From contig JAYJMM010000106.1 in the NCBI GenBank assembly GCA_037349105.1, positions 744,001 to 808,000 of the forward strand: a DNA stretch of 64,000 nucleotides, written 5' to 3'. Origin of the DNA: Limnomonas spitsbergensis. Taxonomy: Eukaryota > Chlorophyta > Chlorophyceae > Chlamydomonadales. The notes under the pieces were generated by a model, which did not search any database, had not been told where the DNA came from, and saw only the letters and a program-made list of their open reading frames with translations. Both the position numbers and the translations under genes were made by a program. Shown here piece by piece: positions 1 to 10,800 of this stretch; the stretch's first letter is position 1, and every line of letters starts with the position of its first letter.

Positions 1-365
1 ACCCCCGCCACACCCACCCCCGCCACGCCCACCCCCACCACGCCCAATCCCACCCCCGCCACGCCCCCACCTACCCCGCCACCCCCACCCCCGCCACCGC
101 CCCCACCCTTGCCACGCCCCCACCTACCCCGCCACCCCCACCCCCGCCACCGCCCCCACCCTTGCCACGCCCCCACCTACCCCGCCACCCCCACCCCCGC
201 CACCGCCCCCACCCTTGCCACGCCCCCACCTACCCCGCCACCCCCACCCCCGCCACCGCCCCCACCCTTGCCACGCCCCCAACCATCCCTGCCCCCCCCC
301 CCCCCCCCCCCCCCCCGGCCATCCCCCCCACCAACCCGCCACGCCCATACCCACCGCCCACACCC
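1..365. repeat. C-rich minisatellite
   Basis: Runs of CCACCCCCACCCCCGCCAC; from about 107 a 53-bp unit containing CCTTGCCACGCCCCCACC repeats four times, ending in a C homopolymer (290-316). Open frames here are composition artefacts. Confidence 0.8.
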
Positions 366-419
366 CCAGAGGCCGTCGCTGACGTATCTTATTAGCCACA
401 CATACTCATAACATGTCCT

Positions 420-1539
420 CTATTTAGTACGTGTTCATGAATCATGAGTATCAGAATATGTCAGAACCTAACGATATGCAATGACATGCAATGTATGCAA
501 TTATATGCACGTGTGTGCAGCACGTATGGCCCGTAGTCACAGCGTCGTCATACACAAAATAAGTATCATGTGAGGAGCCGGGGTCCAGCCAGTCAAAAAT
601 TGAGGATGAGCCCATTGAACATCCTCGAGATGAACCCGTGTGTACAGCTCTGGTCCTCCAACCGGTTCAACTCAGGTTCTTCATCTAGTCGGTCTTGGCT
701 ACCCCCCGGCCCTCCCCTAATCCTACTCTAGTTCTCCCCTGAAACAAATGTATGGCCCTTACTCACAATATGTACTCAGAAAACAAGATGTCCACATCCT
801 GATCCACCAGCTCGTTGAAACAGAGCACCGTGTAAGCCTGGGGTGGGGAGGACAACGAAATTCATGGATTTCAGCTACAATTCGGCTACAATTTAGCGAC
901 CAGTCAGCTGCAGATTGGCTGCATCACCGTGTACGCCTAGGGTGGGGAGTAAAACAAAATTCGTGAAGTTCATCTACAATTCGGCTACAATTCGGCAGTA
1001 GTTCGGCTACCTCACCATTCTAGCCTGGTGTCGGGGGCCAAATACCATGAATGCACGTCAGCTACAATTCAGCTACAGCAACAGCTGAAGCTTTACTTCA
1101 GCTAAACTTCATCCACCATTCAGCGACAACAACAGCGGCAATTCAGCACCATCGCGGCCATGGCAGCTATGGGGTCCTGAACCTTTATTTTAGGGTTTAG
1201 GGTTTAGTGTGCTGAAGCTTCAGTTCAGCTTCACCAAAGCCTACGGCCGACAGTGGGACGTGCAGCGTGCCCTGCTACTGGAGCCAGCAGCCCCCATTGG
1301 CCCAGTGGTGGCCGCTGCCCAGCGAGGGGCGACGTGCATCAAGCCCTGCAACTAGAGCCAGCAGCCCCCATTGGCACAGAAGCCTGTCGCAGGTGATCAG
1401 GTGCGCTCTGAAGGAAACTGCCAGTTCTTCATCTTTCGGCTGCTTTATTTTGCTTGGAATTATTAAGGTGGGAGACCGGCCGCCCAGCCCTAGGAACACG
1501 GCTACGAGTCCATCCGCGAAGGCTCAACAGTTTTCAACA
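420..1539. other. Intergenic, no gene recognised
   Basis: 840-1130 holds many loosely spaced GGCTACAATTCGGCTAC / CAGCTACAATTC words related to the CAGCTACAT family. 1188-1204 is TTTAGGGTTTAGGGTTTAG-like telomeric sequence. The rest shows nothing recognisable. Confidence 0.5.
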
Positions 1540-1895
1540 CCAGTTTTCCTTTTTTTGGCTACGAGGCCACCATTAGCAGGCCGCCCCCCGTGGCCATCAG
1601 AGGCCCGATGGGGACCCTATCTGGACCGACCTACGGCTGGCGGCCCCAGCAGCATGGCTAGCCACACCGGGGGCCTTTGGGGGGTGGTAGCTGATACGTA
1701 GCTGAGTCCTGAGAAAATAAACACTGGTCAACACCTGCCGTCGCCAACGGCCCGATTTTAATCTAATCGGCACATGCCAACGGTGCGGTGGGCGGCCCAA
1801 GTAGCAAGGCTGGCCATGCCTGTGGCCCACTGCCGGAGGCCGGAGTGTAGCTAACATGTAGCTCAGTCACGCAAAGATAGGCACTGCAAACACTG
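1540..1895. mobile_element. Two abutting copies of the CAGCTACAT family
   Basis: 1540-1726 and 1720-1895 each contain a GGCCGCC-rich block, a GCATGGCTAGCC-like word and paired GTAGCTGA/TGTAGCT words near one end. They share the CACTGG junction. Both are opposite in orientation to the 2167-2424 copy. Confidence 0.5.
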
Positions 1896-2166
1896 AGGCG
1901 TTCTCTCCACCAGCCCCCTCTCCACCCGGCGATTGCTCATGCTAGATGTGCCAGAACCCATATAAACCCTAAACCCTGAACCCTAAACTAGGCGATTTCT
2001 CACACTCGATGTGCCGGACACGCTGCCGTTGCGGACGGTGGCGCCCTTGAAAGCTTTGGAGAGCCATGTGCGGAACAGATAGACCCAACCCTTCCTCTTG
2101 GTTGCGCCTTGGCCAAAGCTGACGCTGCCGCCTGCAGGGCAAGCGTGCGCGTTACTTCTACTCGGG

Positions 2167-2424
2167 CAGTGTTCCTTGTTGGTGTGTCATATCAGCTACA
2201 TATCAGCTACATATCAGCTACATATCAGCTACATATCAGCTACATATCAGCTACATATCAGCTACACCCTGGACTCAAGCCAGAGGCCCCGTTTGTGGCC
2301 AGCCATGCTAGTCTGCTGCTTTGGTCATCAGTGGTAGGACGGTCTAAATTTGGTTCCAATCGGGCATTTGGGGACTGAGGGGCGGCCTGCCAGAGGTGGA
2401 CTTGTGGAATAGAAATGAACACTG
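2167..2424. mobile_element. Short TIR element of the CAGCTACAT family
   Basis: Ends are CAGTGTTC and GAACACTG. Inside is an array of CAGCTACAT-like words (2190-2265), then GGCCAGCCATGC, GGTTCCAATCGGGC and GGGGCGGCCTGCC. The same order recurs at other loci in the window, so this is a dispersed family, probably a non-autonomous DNA element. Confidence 0.6.
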
Positions 2425-3032
2425 TCGGGCATTGATCATTTGGGGACTGAGCTACGTGTCCCGCCTCCGGCCGGCGGCCCCCAGCTGAGGCAAGCTATTT
2501 TGCTGGGGCGCTGGCCGATCCATAATTGTTTTAAATTGGGCCTGCGGTGGCCATGGGGCGAACCGATGATGATGATGATGATGATGACGGTGTCTCACAC
2601 CCCCCCAAAAGAAAAACGCTGGCTCTCACCCACGATGCCGATCTTTAAGGGCCGTACGCCTTCCATTCCCCCTCTGATGGCTGCTCTGAGGCGGTGATTA
2701 GAGCCCATGTATGCCATGCCTGCGTTCCATCGGAAGGGTGTGAAGGTTCGTCCTCAAGCGGGAGAGGGACAGTTATGCACAAGGAAGCAGGAATTTAGCA
2801 TATGCAACAACCCAACTCCCAATATCTCGTAGGATATAGATTACAAATGGCACCAGCCAACACCGGGACTTCTAGTAAGATTCCCCGGATAAAGACAGAG
2901 CCGTAGCCCTGTCTGCACCCTGTATCTAAGATGCAAGCAGTACATGGCTGCGGAGTTACGGTACCGGTACTAGGGCTTAGAACCTTAGAGGGGCAGCGGG
3001 TCAGAGGGGCAGGCTTATCACAGAAATCCTCC
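2425..3032. other. Intergenic, no gene recognised
   Basis: An (ATG)n run of seven units lies at 2565-2586. A minus-strand frame at 2795-3052 is short and unsupported. Later exons of the divergent gene could lie here, but I cannot delimit any. Confidence 0.4.
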
Positions 3033-3566
3033 TCATGCAGGTTGTCCATCAAGACACAAACATTTCACACATTGTGAGCAGAACTTGCAAAGTGTGCGGA
3101 TTGGGCACGTGGGTGACGGTGCGTGAGGATTGTTGGACATCACAGTGATCCGCCTCATGCAGGTGCATGGGAGACGACTGCATGAGTTGTGTGCGCATGC
3201 CGTGTTTATGTCGTTTGCATGGCTGTGAGTGTAGCACTGCTCTTTTGAGTACTTGCCCCTCCGGAGTTGCTCCTCTGGCAAGCTGAAATTGTAGTCTGCG
3301 ATCAGGGGCTCCAACAGGTCCAGCATCCGGCTGTTACCAACTTGAATGTTGCTCAACTGTTGCATGTGCAATGGTTCGCCCGGGCCTGTCATCCCCGAGG
3401 CTAAAGATAGAAGCACAAGCACCACGATGCTTAACAATATCCCATGTGAGACTTTTGGCCCGGAGGTGCAGCTGGCGACATTTTTCGAACGCCAGCTCCG
3501 GTACAAGGCCAACTTTGTTACGACGTATCTGGACTTGTATGAAAAGAGACGTCGGCTTCCTGACAT
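3033..3566 (-). CDS. Possible first exon of a signal-anchor membrane protein
   Basis: An open frame of 177 codons starts at an ATG on 3566-3564 and runs divergently from the RNase P start, 202 bp away. Its first ~110 residues look coding. A basic, mixed N-terminus of about 45 residues is followed by a hydrophobic segment ILLSIVVLVLLSLASGM, then a polar part with QVGNSRMLDLLEPL and FSLPEEQLRRGKYSKEQ. This is the layout of a type II signal-anchor protein. The remaining residues are Cys/His-rich and less convincing, so the exon probably ends at a donor near 3240-3310, for instance at the GGTAACAG word. I could not find later exons confidently in 1-3000, and no family is recognised. Confidence 0.33.
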   Translation of the reverse strand: MSGSRRLFSYKSRYVVTKLALYRSWRSKNVASCTSGPKVSHGILLSIVVLVLLSLASGMTGPGEPLHMQQLSNIQVGNSRMLDLLEPLIADYNFSLPEEQLRRGKYSKEQCYTHSHANDINTACAHNSCSRLPCTCMRRITVMSNNPHAPSPTCPIRTLCKFCSQCVKCLCLDGQPA

Positions 3567-3768
3567 CGCCCTGCCCAGTCCAACTTGAAACGTGCAGCCT
3601 TTATATGGGGGCGAACATTTCGCCGTATCCTCGAACGGGGGGGGTGATTTGCCTCGAGATTTGCGGGGAGATTTGTGTGACTTCCGGGAAGTGTGGACGC
3701 CAGTGACTTCAACGCAACCCGGGCTGATTTATCGAATTGAGTACACGGCCAACAGCACGCAGCCAGCA
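3567..3768. promoter_or_regulatory. Putative shared promoter/5'-UTR region
   Basis: This is the 202-bp gap between the ATG proposed for RNase P (+) and the ATG of the divergent membrane-protein exon (-). No TATA box stands out. A G-run lies at 3640-3649. The frame of RNase P exon 1 is open back to about 3592, but the first in-frame ATG is 3769. The call rests only on the head-to-head arrangement. Confidence 0.25.
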
Positions 3769-6700
3769 ATGCGAATCTGCAGGATTTCTCTTCCGGTAAA
3801 GCTCAGCGCTAGCTCATTTCGGCTGATTAGCAGCTTCTACTTTCCAAAGGCCAAGCCCATCGTTCGCGTTAACGCATTGTTGCCATCCGGCATCGTCTCA
3901 TCCGGCGCCGTATTTCCCATCAGAGGCGCAGTCATGGAGGCCGTCCCTAGCGGCGCAGTGGCTGCGAGCAACCTGGCGAGCATCGAAACAGGCGAGAAGC
4001 TGCCGCCCGCACCCCGTCGCTCAATTTTTGTCGCTGCGATCCGTCCTTGGACTGAGCATTGTATGAACTCATGCGCAGCACGCTTCTCGCGCGCAGGAGC
4101 TGGCGGAGCAGCCGCTGCGGGTACTGCCTCCCTGGCTCCCCCCAGCGACGGCCAGCAGCCAGACCAGGTCATGGCCGAGCAAGCCCAGTCGGACCATGCC
4201 CAGGCAGGGCAGAAGCGGAAGGCCGAAGGGCAGCCCAGGAAGAAAGTGATGGACCCTAAGAAAGCTCGGGTGTGTATGGATGCCGGGCATGCGTTTAAGG
4301 CATGGGTGCTGGGCATGGTTGCATGCAGCATGGTCGTAGGCAATGGGTTTAGGGCATGGCTTAGGGCATGGGTGTATTGCATGGAGCATGGCATGGGGCG
4401 TGGGTGTAGGGCATGGGGCGTTTGTTTAGGGCATGGGTGCATGGCATGGGGCATGGCTGGCCGTTTTACCATGGATGTTGTTGGATAGGGCATGCCCATG
4501 CAGGGGTGGGCATTCCCAGGCCAGCTTGGGTATGCACATTTGGGTAGATCATGCCCATGCTGAGCGCATCAGCTCTGTCTGCCTTCATGGCTTGCAGTCA
4601 GCATGGACTTGACACGACCGGGCTTCAAATCCAGTGATTATTTTGGCACGCTTCAGCCACAATTCAACTACCCCATGGCCTTTGGCCGTGGGGGCCTGGT
4701 GCAAGGAGCCCTACTGTTCCGGCCACCGGCCATGGGCCAGTCAAGGTTTGGTCCCGATCGGCCCAGTAATGGCCGCCCGGTGGCCCCTTAAAGGTGCTCT
4801 GGTGCGCACTAAACAACACTGGCTTCCGTGACAGATCACTGTGTGTATACCGTAGAACTACTTTGACTCCGATCGTAATTAAATAATCATTGGGGTGCGC
4901 GGACATGGCTGCGCGCTGATATTAATTCAAAAATCGCCGCTGCGCGAAGCGTCAGTAAGGTGCCCAAACAACTATTTTGGGGGTGCGCGGTATGAATTAA
5001 AAACAACATTTTTTACCAAAAAAAGCGCGCCACTGTTCGATTCGACATCCGTTCAGTCATCCTTGTCAAGTGTGCCCAAATAGCCCTGCATAGTAACACT
5101 ACTGGTGACTCAGATGAGCACCACCGGTACTCGTAGCAAGCATTACTGCTCAGTTCAGCCGCCATCCACTGATGATTATGCTGACTTTTGCTGATCGTGT
5201 ACCGGAGGAGGATGACTATGCTGATTTGTGCTGACCGTGTACCGGAGGAGGATGACTATGATGACTTTTGCTGACCGTGTACCGGAGGTGGATGAATTTT
5301 GACTACCGTATGATGACTTTTGCTGACCTTGAGGGTTTTAACTAAGTTTTACTGTACTTGCTGAAAGTGCTGCGCGGAAGGAAATTTAAATTATTTCCAG
5401 TAATGTGCGGTGTTAAATTATAAGTACCTGCTGCGCGACGTTAAATTGAATTAAAATATCGTCGCTGCGCGACCGTTTTTAAATTATTTTTAGCTGCGCG
5501 ACGAAACAAATTCTTTTTTGGGGGTGCGCGGAGTCCAAGTGGTTCTCCGGTACTGTTTATTGCGTTCAGTCTGCGTTCAGTCTACGCCTAGATCACTGCG
5601 TGTATATTGCATTCATTTTGACTTCGGTAGTCTCAGTGCGCATGGCGCAGCGAAGCTCTAAGCGGCCTCTATGCCAGCTCATTGTGGCTATATCTCCACG
5701 TCATCGAGCGGGGCGGGGCAGGTGTCAGGGCTAGGTTTTCGGGATTAGGCTGGGCGCGTGGTTTAGGTGGCAGTAGTGGAACCCTGCTGACTGGACATGT
5801 ATCAGTGTTTATTCTAGTGGGTACTGGACCACCTTTGCTGGGCCGCCCCGCGGTCACCCCTGGGCCGATTCACATCAAACCTGGTCCGGCCTCCGGCCCA
5901 AGCAAAACAGGGCTGGCCGAACCAGGGGCTTGTTGCCGGGGGCCACACTGTAGCTGAACTGTTGCTGATAGTGGTATACCACTCACTGGAAAAAAACTGG
6001 CATGTTAGGTAGCCATGTCGTGGATCAGGTCCGGGTGTGGTGTAGGGTTCTGGGTTCTAGGCCAGGGTTATCTATTTATAATCTAGGAGGTGGCGGTAGA
6101 GCGGGACTCGGCTGAGGGGATGTGAGGAGTGCGGGGGGCAATCTTCGGGCATGCCCATGTCGGTTGGGCAATCTTCGGGCATGTGCATGTCGATTGGGCA
6201 ATCTTCGGGCATGTCCATGTCGGTTGGGCAATCAATGGGCATGCCCATGTCGGTTGGGCAATTATCGGGCATGCCTATGTCGATTGGGCAATCATCGGGC
6301 ATGCCACCTGTCGGTTGGGCAATCGTCGGGCATGCCCATGTCGTTTGGGCAATTCAACGGTCTCGGTGCCTCATGCCAAGGTGCTAGAGCGATATCAGCT
6401 AGGCCAGGGTGTGAAGTGATTGGGACACGACCCAGCCGCCATTGGTTTTATTCTTTTGTTATTATTATTATACCGGTAGCCTTTATAACTTCGTTAATTT
6501 TCTTATTAACTATTTAATTAATTGAAAAGGTGCCAACCGAAACAAGCTGGCCACTCCTTGGTGCCTGCCTCGCCACCCTAATATACCCGCTCTTGAATCA
6601 TCTCTTAAATCATCTCTTAAATCATCTCTTAAATCATCTCTTAAATCAGCTTTTAAATCAGCTTTTAAATCAGCTCTTAAATCAGCTCTTAAATCAGCTC

Positions 6701-7799
6701 TTAAATCAGCTCTTAAATCAGCTCTTAAATCAGCTCTTAAATCAGCTCTTAAATCAGCTCTTAAATCAGCTCTTAAATCAGCTCTTAAATCAGCTCTTAC
6801 ATCATCTCTTAAATTAGCCCTTAAATCAGCTCTTAAATCATCTCTTAAATCAGCTCTCAAAGCAGCTTTTAAATCATCTCTTAAGTCATCTCTTAAATCA
6901 GCTCTTAAATCAGCTCTTAAATCATCTCTTAAATCATCTCTTAAACCATCTCTTAAATCATCTCTTAAATCAGCTCTTAAATCAGCTCTTAAATCAGCTC
7001 TTAAATCAGCTCTTAAATCAGCTCTTAAATCAGCTCTTAAATCGGCTCTTAAATCAGCTCTTAAATCAGCTTTTAAATCAGCTTTTAAATCATCCAGCTC
7101 TTAAATCAGCTCTTAAAGCAGCTCTTAAATCAGCTCTTCAATCACCTCTTCAATCAGCTCTTCAATCGGCTCTTAAATCAGCTCTTAAATCAGCTTTTAA
7201 ATCAGCTTTTAAATCATCCAGCTATTAAATCAGCTTTTAAATCAGCTCTTCAATCAGCAGGGTGCCACCCTTGGAACCTCAGGATTTCCCCGCTGTCACT
7301 AGTATGATTGATGTGGCACCAACTCTGCACCCAGAGACTAACAGCTGTACAGTGATCGGGAACGAAACAGTGGGGCTAGAGTCTTTTCACTCTCCAATGA
7401 CCAGCCGTCAACATTACCGTCAAGGGCCCGGTAGCTCTACAGGCATCTGGAGCCTATGATAGCTGCTCGGATGAAATTGTGCAGTTCATCGAGAAGTAGT
7501 CAACCTTGCCTCTATAGACGCGATTTCGCTTGTTGTCGCCAGAGAGTTGTTCCAAAGCGGCCGATCCCTAACGCTGTTGATGCTGCTCATACTGCTGCTG
7601 ACTCTTTGAGCTGCTGATACTTTGTGCTGTTGATGTCTCCGATCATTCATGCTGCTGTTGCTGCTGCTGTTGATGCTTCTCTTTGTGCATGGCTGCTGCT
7701 GCTGCTGCTGCGGCTGATGTTGTTGATGCTGTTGATGCTGTTGATGCTGTTGATGCTTCTCTTTGTGCATAGCTGCTGCTGCTGCTGCTGCTACTGATG

Positions 7800-7832
<33 letters not shown>

Positions 7833-10800
7833 ATGCTGCTGTTGATGCTGCAAACAAATGCTGTTGATGCCGCTGTTGATGTTGTTGTGATCGCTGCTGA
7901 TATGTTGCTTTATGCTGCTTCTGCCGTCGCTGCTGTTCCCTACCAGATCTTCAAGCTCCATGGAGAGATCTGCATGCATGCCAGGTTCAACCGGCTGCAA
8001 GGCGCCATGACAACATTCAGGTGAACAGCGCTAAACCCTGAACCCTAGACCCTTGACCCTAAACCCTGAATCCTAGACCCTAAACCCTGGCCCTACACCC
8101 TAAACCTTAAACCCTGAACCCTAGACCCTAGACCATAAACCTTAAACCCTGAACCTTAGACCCTTGACCCTAGACCCTAAATTTGCATGCATGCCAGGTA
8201 CAACCCGCTACAAGGCGCAATGATAACATTCAGGTGAGGAGCGCTTACCCCTCGACCCTAAACCCTAAACCCTTAGCCCTAGACCTTCCGCCTCAAACCC
8301 TACACCCTAAACCCTGCACCCTAAGCCCTAGACCTTCCGCCCTGAATCCTACACCCTAGACCCTAGACAGTAAAACCCTCACCATTCAGCTGAGGACAAA
8401 CCCTCGATCTGAGCTGTACAAGGTTCCGGAATCCTGAACCCTAGACCATGGCAACATGCAGGTGAGGGCTCAATCCTCACATGTAAAAACACATCTTAGC
8501 TGTGCAGGGTCCGGAATCCTGAACCCTAAACCACTACAAAATCCAGGTGAGGACTAATACACCCTTAACCCTTAAATCCAGGTGAGGACAACCCTTAACC
8601 CTTAAATCTGTGCCATGCAGGGTTTGGGAACCTGAATCCTGGACCCTAAACCCTAAACCCTCCAGAACCAATAGAAGGTTTTCCTCCTGTGCTCAAAACC
8701 ACAGAGCCGCTAAACTGTCGGAGATGGTCATGTGGTTGTCTCTTTGTGACTGAAGTCAGGCACAGGCAAGAAACCTGAAATCCTATCATGTTTTACGAAA
8801 CTGAACCTATAACCCCTTATCGTTCACCATCATGAGGCACAGCACCAGTGATGGACTAATGGTTGTCTTCGTGACTGAAGTCAGACATCGGCACGAAACC
8901 TGGAATCCTATAATGTGTAACAAAATTGATCGTATAGCCCCTTTTTGTTCACCATTATGAGGAACAGCACCAGTGCTGGAGTAATGGTTGTCTTTGTGAC
9001 TGCATTCAACTAGGGGATTCAATGAGGGGCAAGAGAGAAATCCCGGGCTGTACAAAGCACCGCTGTTTATTTTGGATTCCCCTTGTGGCGCATAAACGCC
9101 TGTAATGGTGTACCAGTGATGGACCAGTGGTTGTCTTTGTGACTACATTCAATTAGGGGGCAAGCAATAAATCCCGGGCTGTACAATGTACGGCTCATTA
9201 TTTAGGAATTCCCCTTCAGCGCATAAACACCTGCAACGGTTTTTCTCCTCACCCCTCATCCCAATGTACCGCAGCACATTGGTGTACCCCTCACCCCGGA
9301 TTCCATTGTACCGCAGGGATGTTGTTCAGGAGGGCCTCTGGCTGAACCCTGGACTGTACAATGGACCGTTATTTTCTTGTATTTTCCTTCCGGCACATTA
9401 ACGCCTGCATTGGTGTACCCCTCACCCCTCATTCCAATGTGCCGCAGGGAGGTGGTTCAGGAGGGCCTCTCGCTGAACCCTGGGCTGTACAACGCGCTGC
9501 TGTACATTTCTTCGGGGGGCAACAACTGGGAGCACTACGTCCGAGGCAATAAGCCGCCGCCGCAGCAGCTATCGCAGCGTAATGCTCCGGAGGGGCCGGA
9601 GTCCAAGGCAGGAGGTGCACGACCCGCCAAGGAGGTGGCGGAGGGGGAGCAGGAGGGAGGTGTGTGTGTGTGTAGGCGGGGGAGCAGGAGGGAGGTGTGT
9701 GTGCATGTGTGTGTGTGTGTGTGTGTAGGCGGGGGAGCAGGAGGTGTGTGTGTGTGTGTGTGTGTAGGCGGGGGAGCAGGAGGGAGGTGTGTGTGTGTGT
9801 GTAGGCGCATGCTTCGAAAGGGCGTGTATCAACTTGTGCAGGAAAGAACGTAAGCTACGCACTAGTAGGGCGTGATGGTTCAGGTGACAGCGCAGGTTGG
9901 GTTCGAAGCCACATCTGCGCCGTTACCATTATACTTGTGTATGCATCAGGGTGGTGTGTTTGTGTGTATGTGTATGTGCGCTAGGAAAGGGTGTGTGTGT
10001 GTGTTTTCGTATGCGCGTGTGTGTGGTGTGTGTGCGTGTACACGCTTGTGTGTGTATTTCGTATACTGTGTATGTCATATACTGTATATGACTCTCAAAT
10101 TTAAACGATTGTAGAAATTGTAACCGTACATAGGTATTTATTGAATCACGGGTTCTGCCAGCCCTATGCATGTGCAGTTTAAGGCATTCGTTTTTGAGTC
10201 AGGCAGCATGGCTTGCCGCACAAGGATCGTAATTGAGAGGGGTTGGCCTGGGTGATGAGGCTGCATGCTGCATGGATGACAAGGCTGCCTGCCACATGGG
10301 TTATGAAGAATGCCGCATGGGGGATGAAGGCGGCATGCTGCATGGGGGATGCCGCATGGGGGATGAGAAGAGGGGTGAGCTGTCTGAGAGGAGCACTGGC
10401 GCACGGATTGGTCAGCGTTTCTGCAGGCCAGCTGCACCCACTTGCACCTGCTGAACCGCCTGCTCAGCCCTTCTCACACCTCTCACACATCCTGCAGGCT
10501 GACTGCACCCACTTGCACCTGCTGACCGCCTGCTCAGCCCCTCTCACACCTCTCACACATCCTGCAGGCCGGCTGCACCCTCTGGCACCTGCTGAACCGC
10601 CTGCCCAGCCCCTCTCACACCTCTCACACATCCTGCAGGCCGGCTGCACCCACTTACACCTGCTGAACCGCCTGCCCAGCCCCTCTCACACCTTTCACAC
10701 ATCATGCAGGCCGACTGCACCCACTTGCACCTGCTGAACCGCCTGCCCAGCCCCTCTCACACCTGTCACACTATCCTGCAGGCCGGCTGCACCCACTTGC

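Noticed and set aside
6588..7256. CRISPR-like regular array
   Set aside because: Head-to-tail 12-bp units without spacers, in a eukaryotic intron.
7797..8020. RNase P start at the ATG of 7797 (Leu-rich N-terminus)
   Set aside because: The Leu run is a CTG repeat and a good acceptor (CCCTACCAG) lies at 7946; exon 1 at 3769-4269 gives a better presequence and joins in phase.
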